From Clostridium_T sp040217795 (GTDB lineage Bacteria > Bacillota > Clostridia > Clostridiales > Clostridiaceae): a DNA stretch of 64,000 bases. Positions 9,659 to 18,129 of this stretch are shown piece after piece. The DNA is taken from the NCBI GenBank assembly GCA_040217795.1, contig JBEHWK010000003.1, forward strand, positions 30,510 to 94,509. Direction: 5' to 3'. The translations under genes and the position numbers were made by a program. Position 1 is the stretch's first letter. The number at the start of each line of letters is the position of its first letter. Below the pieces are notes generated by a model. It was given only the letters and a program-made list of their open reading frames with translations. It did not search any database and had not been told where the DNA came from.

Positions 9659-10908
9659 TAGACAAAATTATAAAGACAATTACAATTATTAACAATAAAT
9701 TCTATTTTAAAATACTGTATTTATTAGTCAGTCTATCTTTCGTATCAGTGTTATCTGATATTCCTGGACTTAATTTGTTAAATACGGGATTGATTGTCTG
9801 GGGTGTCCTTCTGGTATTAATTAATGCATTTGCGTTATTGAATGAAGAAATGGCCCCTTATAAAATATTCTTATACATTTTTATTATAGGTTCTCTTTTA
9901 TTAATTATGACAAAGTACAGAACCGGAGGGAACATTAAAATATTTGCAACGAATTTGATTTTATTCTTTGCCATGTTTACAGTGGACAGAAAAAAGAATG
10001 AAAAAGAACTGCTTAAGGAAATGGATGTAATTTCATGGGTATACTTCATTACTGCATCTTTATTGGCACTAGGTTCCTTGTTCCTGATTGTTTTTAATAA
10101 GAGTATTGTTATCAATGATAAGATTTACGGGATTAACATTCAAGGTGGTGGTGATGGACATGTTGGACTTTTCTTCAATAGAAATGCCTTAGGAATTGCA
10201 TGTGCCTTAGCTATAGCTGTAGGAATATATTTAATAATAACCAATAAAAGCTTTTTGAATAAAATACTCATATCATTATTTTTTATCATTAATTTAATTA
10301 CGCTGAAGGAATCCAATAACAGGAGCGGAATAATCGTCTTGCTTACACTGTTGGGTGTCAGCATATTCATGTATTTAAAAAGGTGTATATGGAGAGTATT
10401 TTATTGTATACTTATATTAAGTTTAGCAGCTACTGCTTTTGCTCTGAAAAGTTCACTGCTTGCTAAAATTCTTGATGGAAGATATGAACTTTGGATTGCT
10501 GGAAGGGAACTAATAAAAATATGGCCGTTGACTGGTGTGGGGAATTCAGCTCTCATAAGCAGTCTGACCAGTATTCTGCCTGAGTTGAATAAATATGATG
10601 TGTCCAGATTGCCAGGAATTGAAGCAGGCGGACTTCATAATATTTATATCCAGATTGGAGCTGTATATGGAATTCCAATGCTTTCTATATTTTTGTTATT
10701 TATAATATCTCTGTTTGTTTTTACAATATCAAGATTAGATGCAATGAAGGGTCCCAAAAAATATAGAATTACTATATTGGTTTCATTATGCATGGGAATA
10801 ATTCTCGTTAACTTCTTTGAAAGCAACTTAATATTTATTATAAGTTTTATATCACTGTTATTTTGGATTTATATGGGATACATTGCATCATTACTAAAAA
10901 ATAGATGA
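9655..10908 (+). CDS. O-antigen ligase/polymerase-like membrane protein
   Basis: Polytopic membrane protein of 417 residues with about 10-12 hydrophobic segments and a large extracytoplasmic loop around 280-340. Wzy_C-type features: ESNNRSGI before the mid-protein membrane segments, WPLTGVGNSA, and a GLHNIYIQIGAVYG segment at the end of the loop. Proteins of this type polymerise repeat units or ligate glycans to a carrier outside the membrane, using the product of the flippase and transferases encoded just upstream. Last gene of the operon. Ligase versus polymerase cannot be told apart. Confidence 0.78.
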   Translation: MIDKIIKTITIINNKFYFKILYLLVSLSFVSVLSDIPGLNLLNTGLIVWGVLLVLINAFALLNEEMAPYKIFLYIFIIGSLLLIMTKYRTGGNIKIFATNLILFFAMFTVDRKKNEKELLKEMDVISWVYFITASLLALGSLFLIVFNKSIVINDKIYGINIQGGGDGHVGLFFNRNALGIACALAIAVGIYLIITNKSFLNKILISLFFIINLITLKESNNRSGIIVLLTLLGVSIFMYLKRCIWRVFYCILILSLAATAFALKSSLLAKILDGRYELWIAGRELIKIWPLTGVGNSALISSLTSILPELNKYDVSRLPGIEAGGLHNIYIQIGAVYGIPMLSIFLLFIISLFVFTISRLDAMKGPKKYRITILVSLCMGIILVNFFESNLIFIISFISLLFWIYMGYIASLLKNR

Positions 10909-10931
10909 AATTTGATAATTGAGGTGGAATT

Positions 10932-11576
10932 ATGTTCAAGGATTATACTTTAGAGGAATTTGTAAATAAGCTTGCTTCAAGTGAACCTACTCCGGGAGGT
11001 GGAAGTGTTGCAGCTTTTACAGGGGCATTGTCAGCAGCTTTGAATCAAATGGTTTATAGTCTCACGACAGGAAAAAAGAAATTTCAAGAATTAGAGGATT
11101 TAGAAAAGAAAACTGTAACAGACTCAGTTTTCAGAACAAAAAATCATATCAAGGATTTTTTTGAAGCCATGGAAGAAGACAAAAGAGCATTCGAACTTCT
11201 TATGAATTCATATAAGCTTCCTAAGGATTCCGAGGAAGAAAAAAACTATAGAAAAAATAAGATAAAACAAAATACAATAGGGGCAACAGAAGCGCCTTTA
11301 AGTTTGGCGAGGGCATCTTTAAAGCTGTATAATGAAATAGAGATAGCTGCGAAGTATGGTAACAAGGGTGCCATATCAGATGCTGGAGTTGCAGCAATTT
11401 TACTTCATGCAGCTGTTGAAAGCGCAAGTATAAATGTTAAGATTAATCTGGCATATATTGAAGATGAGGAATACAGGAACAGTGTTGCAAGAGAAATCAA
11501 TTATATTCAGGTAGAATCTGCATACAAAAAGGATAATTTATTAAGAACTATAAATAACATAATTGAAGGAAAATAG
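10932..11576 (+). CDS. Cyclodeaminase/cyclohydrolase family protein (FchA-like)
   Basis: Formiminotransferase-cyclodeaminase family; such proteins convert 5-formimino-THF to methenyl-THF or act as methenyl-THF cyclohydrolases in purine and amino acid fermenting anaerobes. All-helical protein of 214 residues with the family signature SSEPTPGGGSVAAFTGALSAAL near the N-terminus and GAISDAGVAAILLHAAVE in the C-terminal third. A good GAGGTGG lies before the ATG. Bounded by its own terminator. With folD at 48.5 kb it supplies two adjacent steps of one-carbon folate chemistry, although the two genes are unlinked. Confidence 0.87.
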   Translation: MFKDYTLEEFVNKLASSEPTPGGGSVAAFTGALSAALNQMVYSLTTGKKKFQELEDLEKKTVTDSVFRTKNHIKDFFEAMEEDKRAFELLMNSYKLPKDSEEEKNYRKNKIKQNTIGATEAPLSLARASLKLYNEIEIAAKYGNKGAISDAGVAAILLHAAVESASINVKINLAYIEDEEYRNSVAREINYIQVESAYKKDNLLRTINNIIEGK

Positions 11577-11582
11577 AATAAA

Positions 11583-11627
11583 AAATGCACACCAGGATAT
11601 TACAGTCAAAGGTGTGCATTTATTTTA
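11583..11627. terminator. Bidirectional terminator between fchA-like gene and pdaA
   Basis: AAATGCACACC (11583-11593) pairs with GGTGTGCATTT (11611-11621). T-rich on the + side and A-rich before the stem, so it can serve both convergent genes. Confidence 0.85.
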
Positions 11628-11653
11628 ATATTAAGGTCTCGTAAAGGATGTAT

Positions 11654-12427
11654 TCATTTTATTTCATTAAGAGATTTAAAGGTATAGCCCTGGGATTTGG
11701 CTTCTTTTATAACTGACCTTAAAATATTGGAATTGGTGGATGAAACTGAATGAAGCAGCATTATTTCGCCAGGATGAAAACTCTCCGTTATTTTTTTAAA
11801 AGCACCGTCTTCTCTTGGCTGATCATTAACCAGCCAGTCTCTGTATGCAAAACTCCAAAAAACAGTTTTATAACCAAGCTTATTTGTGTTTGAGAGAGAT
11901 GCCTCAGAATACTTACCCATTGGAGGTCTGAATAACTTGATCATTTCTTTTTCGGTTATTTCCTTATAAAGTGTTTCTACATCTTCAAACTCTTTTCTGA
12001 ATTTATCCTCATCGTGGACTTTTGCCATAGAAGGGTGCCTTGCGCTGTGGTTGCAGACTAAATGGCCTTCTTCTGTCATTCTTTTTATCAATTCAGGACA
12101 GTCTTTCATGTAGGGTTTTACAACAAAAAAGGCTGCAGGGACATTTTCTTCTTTTAATATATCTAAAATTTTAGAAGTATATCCATTTTCATAACCTTGA
12201 TCGAAGGTAAGGTATATAGTTTTCTCCCCTGTATTTCCTAAAAATATGGCTGAATATTTTGAAAGATAATCCTTGCATTCTTTTGGAGGAGAAGGGATTG
12301 TTCCTTTGCCGTTTGAGGAAAAATACCAATCTAATTCCTTTGAGGATAATGTTTCACCTGCAGTTCTTGCAGCTGGACAATTTATAGAAAATAACACAAT
12401 CAGTAAAATTTTAAAGATTTTTTTCAT
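11654..12427 (-). CDS. pdaA: PdaA-type polysaccharide (delta-lactam) deacetylase
   Basis: Secreted peptidoglycan N-acetylmuramic acid deacetylase of the NodB fold, needed in spore formers for muramic delta-lactam in the spore cortex. 257 residues with an N-terminal signal peptide (about 1-22). Seen: TFDQGYENGYT, where the family carries a non-Asp residue after the catalytic Asp; the zinc motif HSARH; FRPPMGKYSEA; and the C-terminal LLHS motif. It converges on the cyclodeaminase gene. AGGTGA precedes the ATG. Likely forespore-expressed, but no sigma-G box was identified. Confidence 0.88.
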   Translation of the reverse strand: MKKIFKILLIVLFSINCPAARTAGETLSSKELDWYFSSNGKGTIPSPPKECKDYLSKYSAIFLGNTGEKTIYLTFDQGYENGYTSKILDILKEENVPAAFFVVKPYMKDCPELIKRMTEEGHLVCNHSARHPSMAKVHDEDKFRKEFEDVETLYKEITEKEMIKLFRPPMGKYSEASLSNTNKLGYKTVFWSFAYRDWLVNDQPREDGAFKKITESFHPGEIMLLHSVSSTNSNILRSVIKEAKSQGYTFKSLNEIK

Positions 12428-12505
12428 AAAATCACCTCATACTTATCTTTTGTAATAAAAAAAAAAATACTAAAGCAGTTTATTCCAACATTGGTTATAT
12501 ATAAG

Positions 12506-12534
12506 TTGAAATAAAAAAATATATAAAGTATAAT
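12506..12534 (+). promoter_or_regulatory. Promoter of ychF
   Basis: TTGAAA, exactly 17 bases, TATAAT: a near-consensus vegetative promoter 40 bases upstream of the ychF start. Confidence 0.75.
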
Positions 12535-12573
12535 CTTAAAGGATAAGTAATGGAAAGAAAGGAATGTACATAT

Positions 12574-13671
12574 ATGAAATTAGGAATAGTCGGGTTGCCA
12601 AATGTTGGAAAGAGCACTCTTTTTAATGCAATAACAAAAGCAGGAGCTGAGTCTGCAAATTATCCTTTTTGCACTATAGAACCAAATGTAGGAGTTGTTG
12701 CAGTTCCGGATAAAAGATTGGATGTTCTTGAAAAAATATATAATACAAAAAGAAAAATATATACTACTGTTGAATTCTATGACATTGCAGGTCTTGTTAA
12801 AGGAGCTTCAAAAGGAGAAGGATTGGGAAACAAGTTCTTGTCCCATATAAGAGAAGTTGAAGCTATATGCCATGTGGTAAGATGCTTTGAGGATGGGAAT
12901 GTAGTTCACGTAGAAGGAAGTGTAGATCCTATAAGAGATGCTGAGACTATAAACCTTGAGTTAATATTTTCAGATTTAGAAGTTCTTGAAAGAAGAATGG
13001 AGAGGTCAGTAAAACTTTCAAGATCAGGAGATAAGAAAGCAAAAGAAGAATATTCTTTAATGGAAAGAATTAAGGCTCACCTTGAAAGCAATAAGCCGGT
13101 AAGAACATTTGAAGCAGATGATGAAGAAAAGGAATTTATAAAAGGCTTGTTCCTATTGACTTCAAAACCAGTACTTTATGTCTGCAATATTTCAGAAGAA
13201 GAAATGATGAGCGGAAATCTGGAAAATCAATACGTAAAAAAAGTTAAAGAGTATGCAGAAGCTGAAGGTGCTGAAGTAGTTGTAGTATGTGCTAAGCTTG
13301 AAGAAGAACTTTCAGGTCTTGATGATGAAGAAAAGGCAGAAATGCTTAGAGAATATGGTCTGGAAGAATCTGGACTGGATAAGTTAATTCAGACAAGTTA
13401 TAAACTGTTAGGCTTAATAAGTTTCCTTACTGCTGGAGTTCAGGAAGTAAGAGCTTGGACTATTATAAAAGGTACAAAAGCTCCTCAGGCAGCAAGTAAA
13501 ATCCACTCTGACATAGAAAGAGGATTTATCAGAGCAGAAATAGTTTCATATGATGATCTAGTGGAATTAGGTTCTGAAGCAGCAGCAAAGGAAAAGGGAT
13601 TATATAGACTTGAAGGAAAAGAATATGTAATGAAAGACGGAGATGTAGTTAACTTTAGATTTAATGTTTAA
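12574..13671 (+). CDS. ychF: Redox-regulated ATPase YchF (Obg-family)
   Basis: Universally conserved OLA1/YchF nucleotidase that binds ribosomes and prefers ATP. Seen: Walker A GLPNVGKST (G7-T15), switch region YPFCTIEPNVG, DIAGLVKGASKGEGLGNKFL, the NISEEE nucleotide-specificity region, and the C-terminal TGS domain ending in DGDVVNFRFNV. 365 residues. The ATG at 12574 matches the family start (MKLGIVGLPN); an in-frame ATG at 12550 with AAAGGA before it is the alternative and would add 8 residues. Monocistronic. Confidence 0.95.
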   Translation: MKLGIVGLPNVGKSTLFNAITKAGAESANYPFCTIEPNVGVVAVPDKRLDVLEKIYNTKRKIYTTVEFYDIAGLVKGASKGEGLGNKFLSHIREVEAICHVVRCFEDGNVVHVEGSVDPIRDAETINLELIFSDLEVLERRMERSVKLSRSGDKKAKEEYSLMERIKAHLESNKPVRTFEADDEEKEFIKGLFLLTSKPVLYVCNISEEEMMSGNLENQYVKKVKEYAEAEGAEVVVVCAKLEEELSGLDDEEKAEMLREYGLEESGLDKLIQTSYKLLGLISFLTAGVQEVRAWTIIKGTKAPQAASKIHSDIERGFIRAEIVSYDDLVELGSEAAAKEKGLYRLEGKEYVMKDGDVVNFRFNV

Positions 13672-13685
13672 GAGCATATGTTTTT

Positions 13686-13719
13686 AAAAAGTGACTTTAA
13701 CCACAAAAGTCACTTTTTT
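13686..13719 (+). terminator. Intrinsic terminator after ychF
   Basis: AAAAAGTGACTTT (13686-13698) pairs perfectly with AAAGTCACTTTTT (13706-13718). Confidence 0.9.
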
Positions 13720-13805
13720 CATATTTCTATGCAATTACAAGTTTTACAGGACTATATATTAAGTAACTTAATAGTAAAAATGAGGGTATATATTAAAAAA
13801 AAGTT

Positions 13806-13845
13806 AAAAATCCTTCAAATAGGTTGAAGGGTTTTATTTTTTTTT
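13806..13845 (+). terminator. Second hairpin with T-run upstream of mraZ
   Basis: AAAAATCCTTCAA pairs with TTGAAGGGTTTT, followed by a run of nine Ts. It looks like a terminator, but its right arm also supplies the -35 of the proposed mraZ promoter. It may insulate the dcw cluster from upstream transcription. Confidence 0.6.
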
Positions 13846-13852
13846 ATAGAAT
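13824..13852 (+). promoter_or_regulatory. Proposed mraZ (dcw cluster) promoter
   Basis: TTGAAG (13824-13829), 17 bases, TAGAAT (13847-13852). The MraZ boxes begin 7 bases after the -10, i.e. at the expected transcription start, as in MraZ-autorepressed operons. Confidence 0.5.
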
Positions 13853-13859
13853 ATATACA

Positions 13860-13906
13860 TAAGTGGTTTAATGTGGTACAAAGTGGTGGAGAATTATCGA
13901 AAGTAT
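13860..13906 (+). promoter_or_regulatory. MraZ operator: phased AAAGTGG boxes
   Basis: Three boxes at exact 10-bp intervals: TAAGTGG (13860), AATGTGG (13870) and AAAGTGG (13880). A weaker AAAGTAT at 13900 stays in phase. Established for Mollicutes and Firmicutes: MraZ binds AAAGTG(G/T) boxes separated by 3 bases upstream of its own operon. Autoregulation here is inferred. Confidence 0.8.
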
Positions 13907-13916
13907 GGGGTAGAAT

Positions 13917-14345
13917 ATGTTTATAGGAGAATATCAACATGGCCTTGATACAAAAAATAGAATGATAATCCCCGCTAAACTTAGAGAAGAGCTTGGAAAC
14001 AAGTTTATTTTAACAAAAGGTTTAGACGGATGTTTGTATGCATATCCTATTGTCGAATGGAAAGTTTTGGAAGAAAAGTTAAAATCTTTACCCATTACCA
14101 ATAAGGATGCCAGAGCCTTTGTAAGATTCTTTTTTTCAGGTGCCAGTGAAATAGAACTGGATAAACAGGGAAGAGGATTGATTCCGCAAAATCTCATTGA
14201 ATATGCAGATATAGAAAAGGAAATAGTAAGTATCGGAGTTTTAACCAGAGTAGAAATATGGAGCAAAGAAAAATGGATCAAAGAAAATGAAGCCAATATT
14301 GATTATGACAGCATAGCTGAGAAAATGAGTGATTTGGGAATATAA
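13917..14345 (+). CDS. mraZ: Transcriptional regulator MraZ
   Basis: AbrB-fold DNA-binding protein that controls the dcw operon; 142 residues made of two tandem MraZ/SpoVT-AbrB domains. Seen: GEYQHGLDTKNRMIIPAKLRE in the first repeat and ASEIELDKQGRGLIPQNL in the second, both with the D-x-K/Q-x-R motif. First gene of the division cluster, 11 bases ahead of rsmH. Its ribosome binding site is weak (GGGG), and the phased operator boxes lie immediately upstream. Confidence 0.95.
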   Translation: MFIGEYQHGLDTKNRMIIPAKLREELGNKFILTKGLDGCLYAYPIVEWKVLEEKLKSLPITNKDARAFVRFFFSGASEIELDKQGRGLIPQNLIEYADIEKEIVSIGVLTRVEIWSKEKWIKENEANIDYDSIAEKMSDLGI

Positions 14346-14356
14346 GGAGTGATAGA

Positions 14357-15289
14357 ATGGAGTTTAAACATTTGTCGGTATTGTTAAACGAGTGTATTGA
14401 AGCGTTAAAAATAAAAGAGAACGGCATTTACGTAGATTGTACTATGGGAGGGGCGGGCCATTCCTTCCATATTGTAAGGAAATTGAGCAAGGATGGTTTG
14501 CTGATAGGAATAGATCAGGATACGGATGCTCTTAATGCAGCAAAAGAACGACTTAAAAATTTTGAAAACGTTAGATACGTTCATAATAATTTTTATAATA
14601 TCTATGAAATATTGGAAGAACTTAAAATTTCTAAAGTGGACGGAATACTTATGGACTTGGGAGTATCGTCGTATCAGCTGGATAATGCAGAACGAGGGTT
14701 CAGTTACATGAATGATGCTTCGTTAGATATGAGAATGAACAGGGAGAACTCCTTAAGTGCCTATGAGGTGGTTAATAACTATTCTGAAGAAGAGTTATAC
14801 AGGATAATTAAAGAATATGGAGAAGAAAGATTTGCAAAAAGAATTGCGGGCTTTATAGAAAAAAGAAGAAAAGACGGACCAATAGAAACAACTTTAGAAC
14901 TAGTTGACATAATAAAAAGCGCAATACCTGCAAAAGCAAGAAGGGAAGGCCCACATCCGGCTAAGAGAACTTTTCAGGCTATCAGGATAGAGGTAAACAA
15001 AGAATTGGAAATACTGGAAAAGGCTATAGAAGATAGTGTGGAGAAGCTTAATTCTGGGGGGCGATTAGCAATCATAACTTTCCATTCATTGGAGGATAGA
15101 ATCGTTAAAAATAAGTTTAAAAGTTTAGAGAGACCATGTACTTGTCCTAAAGAGTTTCCTATATGCGTCTGCGGGAAAATTTCAAAAGGAAAGGTTATTA
15201 CCAGAAAGGCTATAGATCCGACAAAGGAAGAAGTTGAAGAAAATCCTAGAAGCAGAAGTGCTAAACTCAGAGTATTTGAAAAAATTTAG
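14357..15289 (+). CDS. rsmH: 16S rRNA (cytosine-1402-N4)-methyltransferase RsmH
   Basis: SAM-dependent methylation of C1402 N4 in the ribosomal P site. 310 residues. Seen: VDCTMGGAGHS SAM-binding loop, GIDQDTDAL, DGILMDLGVSSYQLD, RGFSY, and HPAKRTFQAIRIEVN followed by FHSLEDRIVK near the end. Conserved second gene of the dcw cluster, co-transcribed with mraZ. No oddities. Confidence 0.96.
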   Translation: MEFKHLSVLLNECIEALKIKENGIYVDCTMGGAGHSFHIVRKLSKDGLLIGIDQDTDALNAAKERLKNFENVRYVHNNFYNIYEILEELKISKVDGILMDLGVSSYQLDNAERGFSYMNDASLDMRMNRENSLSAYEVVNNYSEEELYRIIKEYGEERFAKRIAGFIEKRRKDGPIETTLELVDIIKSAIPAKARREGPHPAKRTFQAIRIEVNKELEILEKAIEDSVEKLNSGGRLAIITFHSLEDRIVKNKFKSLERPCTCPKEFPICVCGKISKGKVITRKAIDPTKEEVEENPRSRSAKLRVFEKI

Positions 15290-15306
15290 TTATTAATTGT
15301 GGGGAT

Positions 15307-15807
15307 GTGAATAAATTGAAGATGAGAGAATATGATTATATTAAGGGTAACAATGTAGTAAATCCGCAAAGACAATTGAGAGAAGAAACAAATCAGGAAT
15401 ATGAAAAACTCAAAAAGGCTAAGAAACAGAGACAATTAATAATCAACAACAAAAAGGCAAAATTGAGACGCGGTGTAACACAGATAATTTTAATGGTATT
15501 ATTCTTAGGGATGGTTACAATATATAGAGATTCTCAAGTATATAATATTCAAAAATCCATTTCAAAAATTAATACAGAAATTAATGCTGTTTCTGCAGAT
15601 AATGAAGCTTTGAATTTAAACATTTTAAAAGCTTCTGCTTTAGGTAATGTCAGGGAGGCTGCGGAAACGAGATTAGGTATGATAGCTCCTAAAAAAGAAG
15701 ATGTGATAAAAGTTAATTTAAGCGAAAGTAATTTTAATATTGCTGCAGCTGATGCAAATGCCGGGGAGGCAGGAGTATTAGCTGAAATAATGGATGCACT
15801 TTGGTAG
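15307..15807 (+). CDS. ftsL: FtsL-like cell division protein
   Basis: Small bitopic protein of 166 residues by position and topology: basic cytoplasmic N-terminus (about 1-55), one membrane helix (about 58-76), then a short coiled coil (INTEINAVSADNEALNLNI) and an extracytoplasmic tail. FtsL partners with DivIB and DivIC to activate the FtsW/PBP pair encoded nearby. FtsL is too divergent to prove by sequence; the call rests on its place between rsmH and the PBP gene. GTG start with GGGG upstream; an ATG at 15322 is an alternative. Confidence 0.75.
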   Translation: MNKLKMREYDYIKGNNVVNPQRQLREETNQEYEKLKKAKKQRQLIINNKKAKLRRGVTQIILMVLFLGMVTIYRDSQVYNIQKSISKINTEINAVSADNEALNLNILKASALGNVREAAETRLGMIAPKKEDVIKVNLSESNFNIAAADANAGEAGVLAEIMDALW

Positions 15808-15823
15808 GTGCATCTTAATTTTT
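15793..15823 (+). terminator. Weak hairpin at the end of ftsL
   Basis: GATGCAC/GTGCATC hairpin overlapping the ftsL stop, followed by TTAATTTTT. The cluster continues, so if active it is an attenuator or mRNA-processing signal rather than a full stop. Confidence 0.45.
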
Positions 15824-15849
15824 AAATGAATTGACATGGAGGGTAAACA

Positions 15850-18048
15850 GTGAAAAGGAAGTATAGGGACAGCGCTATCGTAAAAAAAAGAATGAAATTT
15901 GTCTGGGGAATATTATGCCTGGTTTTCTTTATATTATCTTTAAGATTATCCTATATTATGATAGTTAAAAGAAAAGAATATTCAGCCAAGGCTATAGAAC
16001 AATGGACAAGTGAAGTTAAAATTAGTGCTAAAAGAGGAAAAATATTGGACCGAAATGGAGCGGAATTAGCTGTCTCTGCGAATGTATACAGAATAGATTT
16101 TGATTTGAATTCTATAAGAAATTATATAAAAAACAAAGAGATTACAATAGATGATGTTGCAAACGACATTGCAGCAGCTTCAGGAATCTCAAAGGAAGAT
16201 GTTCTTAAAAAACTTCAGACAAAGCTTCCATCAGGTGCAGCAGCTGGTTCTGCAACACTTGTGAGAAGAATAGAAAAGGATCCTGCTGACAAAGTGAAGA
16301 ATTTAAAAATCACTGGAGTTATCATATCTCCTGATACAAAAAGGTATTATCCCAATAATAACTTTCTGGCTCAAGCCATAGGAGTTACTAATACAGATGG
16401 AGAGGGATTAGGGGGAGTTGAACTTGAGTATAACAAACAGCTGTCAGGAGTAGCGGGGATGAGGATTGCGGAACTGGACAGAAAGAGCGGTGAACTGCCA
16501 TATACAGTATCACAGTTTACACCGCCTGTAGACGGAAAAGATGTAACATTGACAGTGGATGAGAAAATGCAATATTTTGCAGAAAAAGCGGCTCAGCAAG
16601 CTTTAAATGATAATAAGGCAAAGGCAGTAAGTGTAATAATAATGAATCCTAAGAATGGTGAAATCCTTGCAATGGCCAATAAACCTGATTTTGATCCTAA
16701 TAATCCATATAGTGGTGCTGAAAATTTTGAAGGAAATACTTCTTCAGATAAACTTCAGAAAATGTGGAGAAACAGAAGTGTATCCGATTCTTTTGAGCCG
16801 GGTTCAATTTTTAAGGTTATTACTGCTGAAGCTGCCTTAGAGGAAGGCATTGGAGTAAATGACGCTTATACATGCGGTGGTTCTACAGTTGTAGGCGGAA
16901 GAACCATTAAATGCTGGAAAGCAGGGGGGCATGGAACTCAAACATTTGGAGATATTTTAAAAAACTCCTGTAACGTTGGGTTCATACAACTAGGTCAAAA
17001 GCTGGGGAAAGAACTGTTGAATAAACATATTGCAGAGTTTGGACTGGGAAAACAATCTGGAGTTGACTTGCCGGGAGAAGCTACCGGAATAATTAAACCT
17101 ACAGATAAGATATCAGATGTGGATTTAGCTACAATTTCATTTGGTCAGACTAATACAGTTAATCCGATTCAGTTTATGGCTGCATTTAATGCAGTAGCCA
17201 ATAATGGAACCTGGATACAGCCTCATATAATGAAACAGGTATCACATAAGGATTCAAATGGGGTAGAGATTATTGATGAAACCTCTAAACCCCAGACAAA
17301 GACAGTTGCCACTGCAGAAAAGACAAAAGAATTAAGGGGTTACTTAGAAAAAGTTGTTTCAGAAGGATCTGCAAAGAAGACTTTTATTGAAGGTTATCAT
17401 ATAGCAGGTAAGACTGGTACAGCTCAAAAAGTAAACTCTGCAAATGGGACATATGAAAATGGAAAATACATTTCTACATTTGTAGGAATGGCACCTGCGG
17501 ATGATCCTAAAATAACTGTAATGATTTCAATTGATGAACCAAGTGCAGGACAATACTTTGCAGGAGTAATAGCTACTCCAGTTGCACATATGTTGTTTAC
17601 AGATATATTCAATTATATGGAAAGCGACTTTAGTAAAATAGGCTCTGAAAGTGTGGTTAAGGATGTTGTCATTCCAGAAGTGAGAGGATTGAAAGTTGAA
17701 GAGGCTAAGAAGAAACTTGCTGAATTGAAACTGGATTTCAATATTGACGGTGATGGAGCATACGTGACAGATATATCTCCAAAACCTGGATATTCTGTCA
17801 AGGAAGGAAGCAAATTAAATCTTTACACTGGAAATGATGCAAATTATAATAGGTATATAATTATGCCGGATGTTACTGGATACAGTCAGGCTTCAGCCAC
17901 TGAACTCTTAAGTTCATTGGGAATAACACCTGAATATGAGGGAGTAGGACTTATTGATTCCCAGAGTGTGGAGGCAGGAGAACTTATTAAAAAAGGTACA
18001 AAAGTAAAGATGAATTTATCCAATGAAACTGGAGATGGAGGATTTTAG
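15850..18048 (+). CDS. Class B penicillin-binding protein (FtsI/SpoVD-like) with two PASTA domains
   Basis: Septal peptidoglycan DD-transpeptidase. One N-terminal membrane anchor (about 18-38), the PBP dimerisation domain, then the transpeptidase domain with SxxK in FEPGSIFK (S319, K322), SxN (S373-N375) and KTG (K521). Two C-terminal PASTA modules (about 610-670 and 675-728) begin with IPEVRG and MPDVTG. 732 residues. GTG start with GGAGGG upstream. It is the only PBP of the cluster, so it is probably the division enzyme paired with FtsW. A separate sporulation paralogue (SpoVD proper) may exist elsewhere. Confidence 0.92.
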   Translation: MKRKYRDSAIVKKRMKFVWGILCLVFFILSLRLSYIMIVKRKEYSAKAIEQWTSEVKISAKRGKILDRNGAELAVSANVYRIDFDLNSIRNYIKNKEITIDDVANDIAAASGISKEDVLKKLQTKLPSGAAAGSATLVRRIEKDPADKVKNLKITGVIISPDTKRYYPNNNFLAQAIGVTNTDGEGLGGVELEYNKQLSGVAGMRIAELDRKSGELPYTVSQFTPPVDGKDVTLTVDEKMQYFAEKAAQQALNDNKAKAVSVIIMNPKNGEILAMANKPDFDPNNPYSGAENFEGNTSSDKLQKMWRNRSVSDSFEPGSIFKVITAEAALEEGIGVNDAYTCGGSTVVGGRTIKCWKAGGHGTQTFGDILKNSCNVGFIQLGQKLGKELLNKHIAEFGLGKQSGVDLPGEATGIIKPTDKISDVDLATISFGQTNTVNPIQFMAAFNAVANNGTWIQPHIMKQVSHKDSNGVEIIDETSKPQTKTVATAEKTKELRGYLEKVVSEGSAKKTFIEGYHIAGKTGTAQKVNSANGTYENGKYISTFVGMAPADDPKITVMISIDEPSAGQYFAGVIATPVAHMLFTDIFNYMESDFSKIGSESVVKDVVIPEVRGLKVEEAKKKLAELKLDFNIDGDGAYVTDISPKPGYSVKEGSKLNLYTGNDANYNRYIIMPDVTGYSQASATELLSSLGITPEYEGVGLIDSQSVEAGELIKKGTKVKMNLSNETGDGGF

Positions 18049-18076
18049 CATGTGGAAAACCACATGCTCATCTTTT
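18047..18076 (+). terminator. Possible attenuator hairpin after the PBP gene
   Basis: AGCATGTGG (18047-18055) and CCACATGCT (18060-18068) form a 9-bp stem over the stop codon, with only a weak T-run (CATCTTTTG). Confidence 0.45.
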
Positions 18077-18129
18077 GTAAAAAATTTATTAAGGTATTAA
18101 TACAGGAATAATTTTTAGGGAGTGAGTTT

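Noticed and set aside
12195..12240. PdaA lacks the classic second Asp of the NodB TFDD motif (TFDQG)
   Set aside because: PdaA-type deacetylases characteristically differ at this position, so it is not evidence of inactivation.
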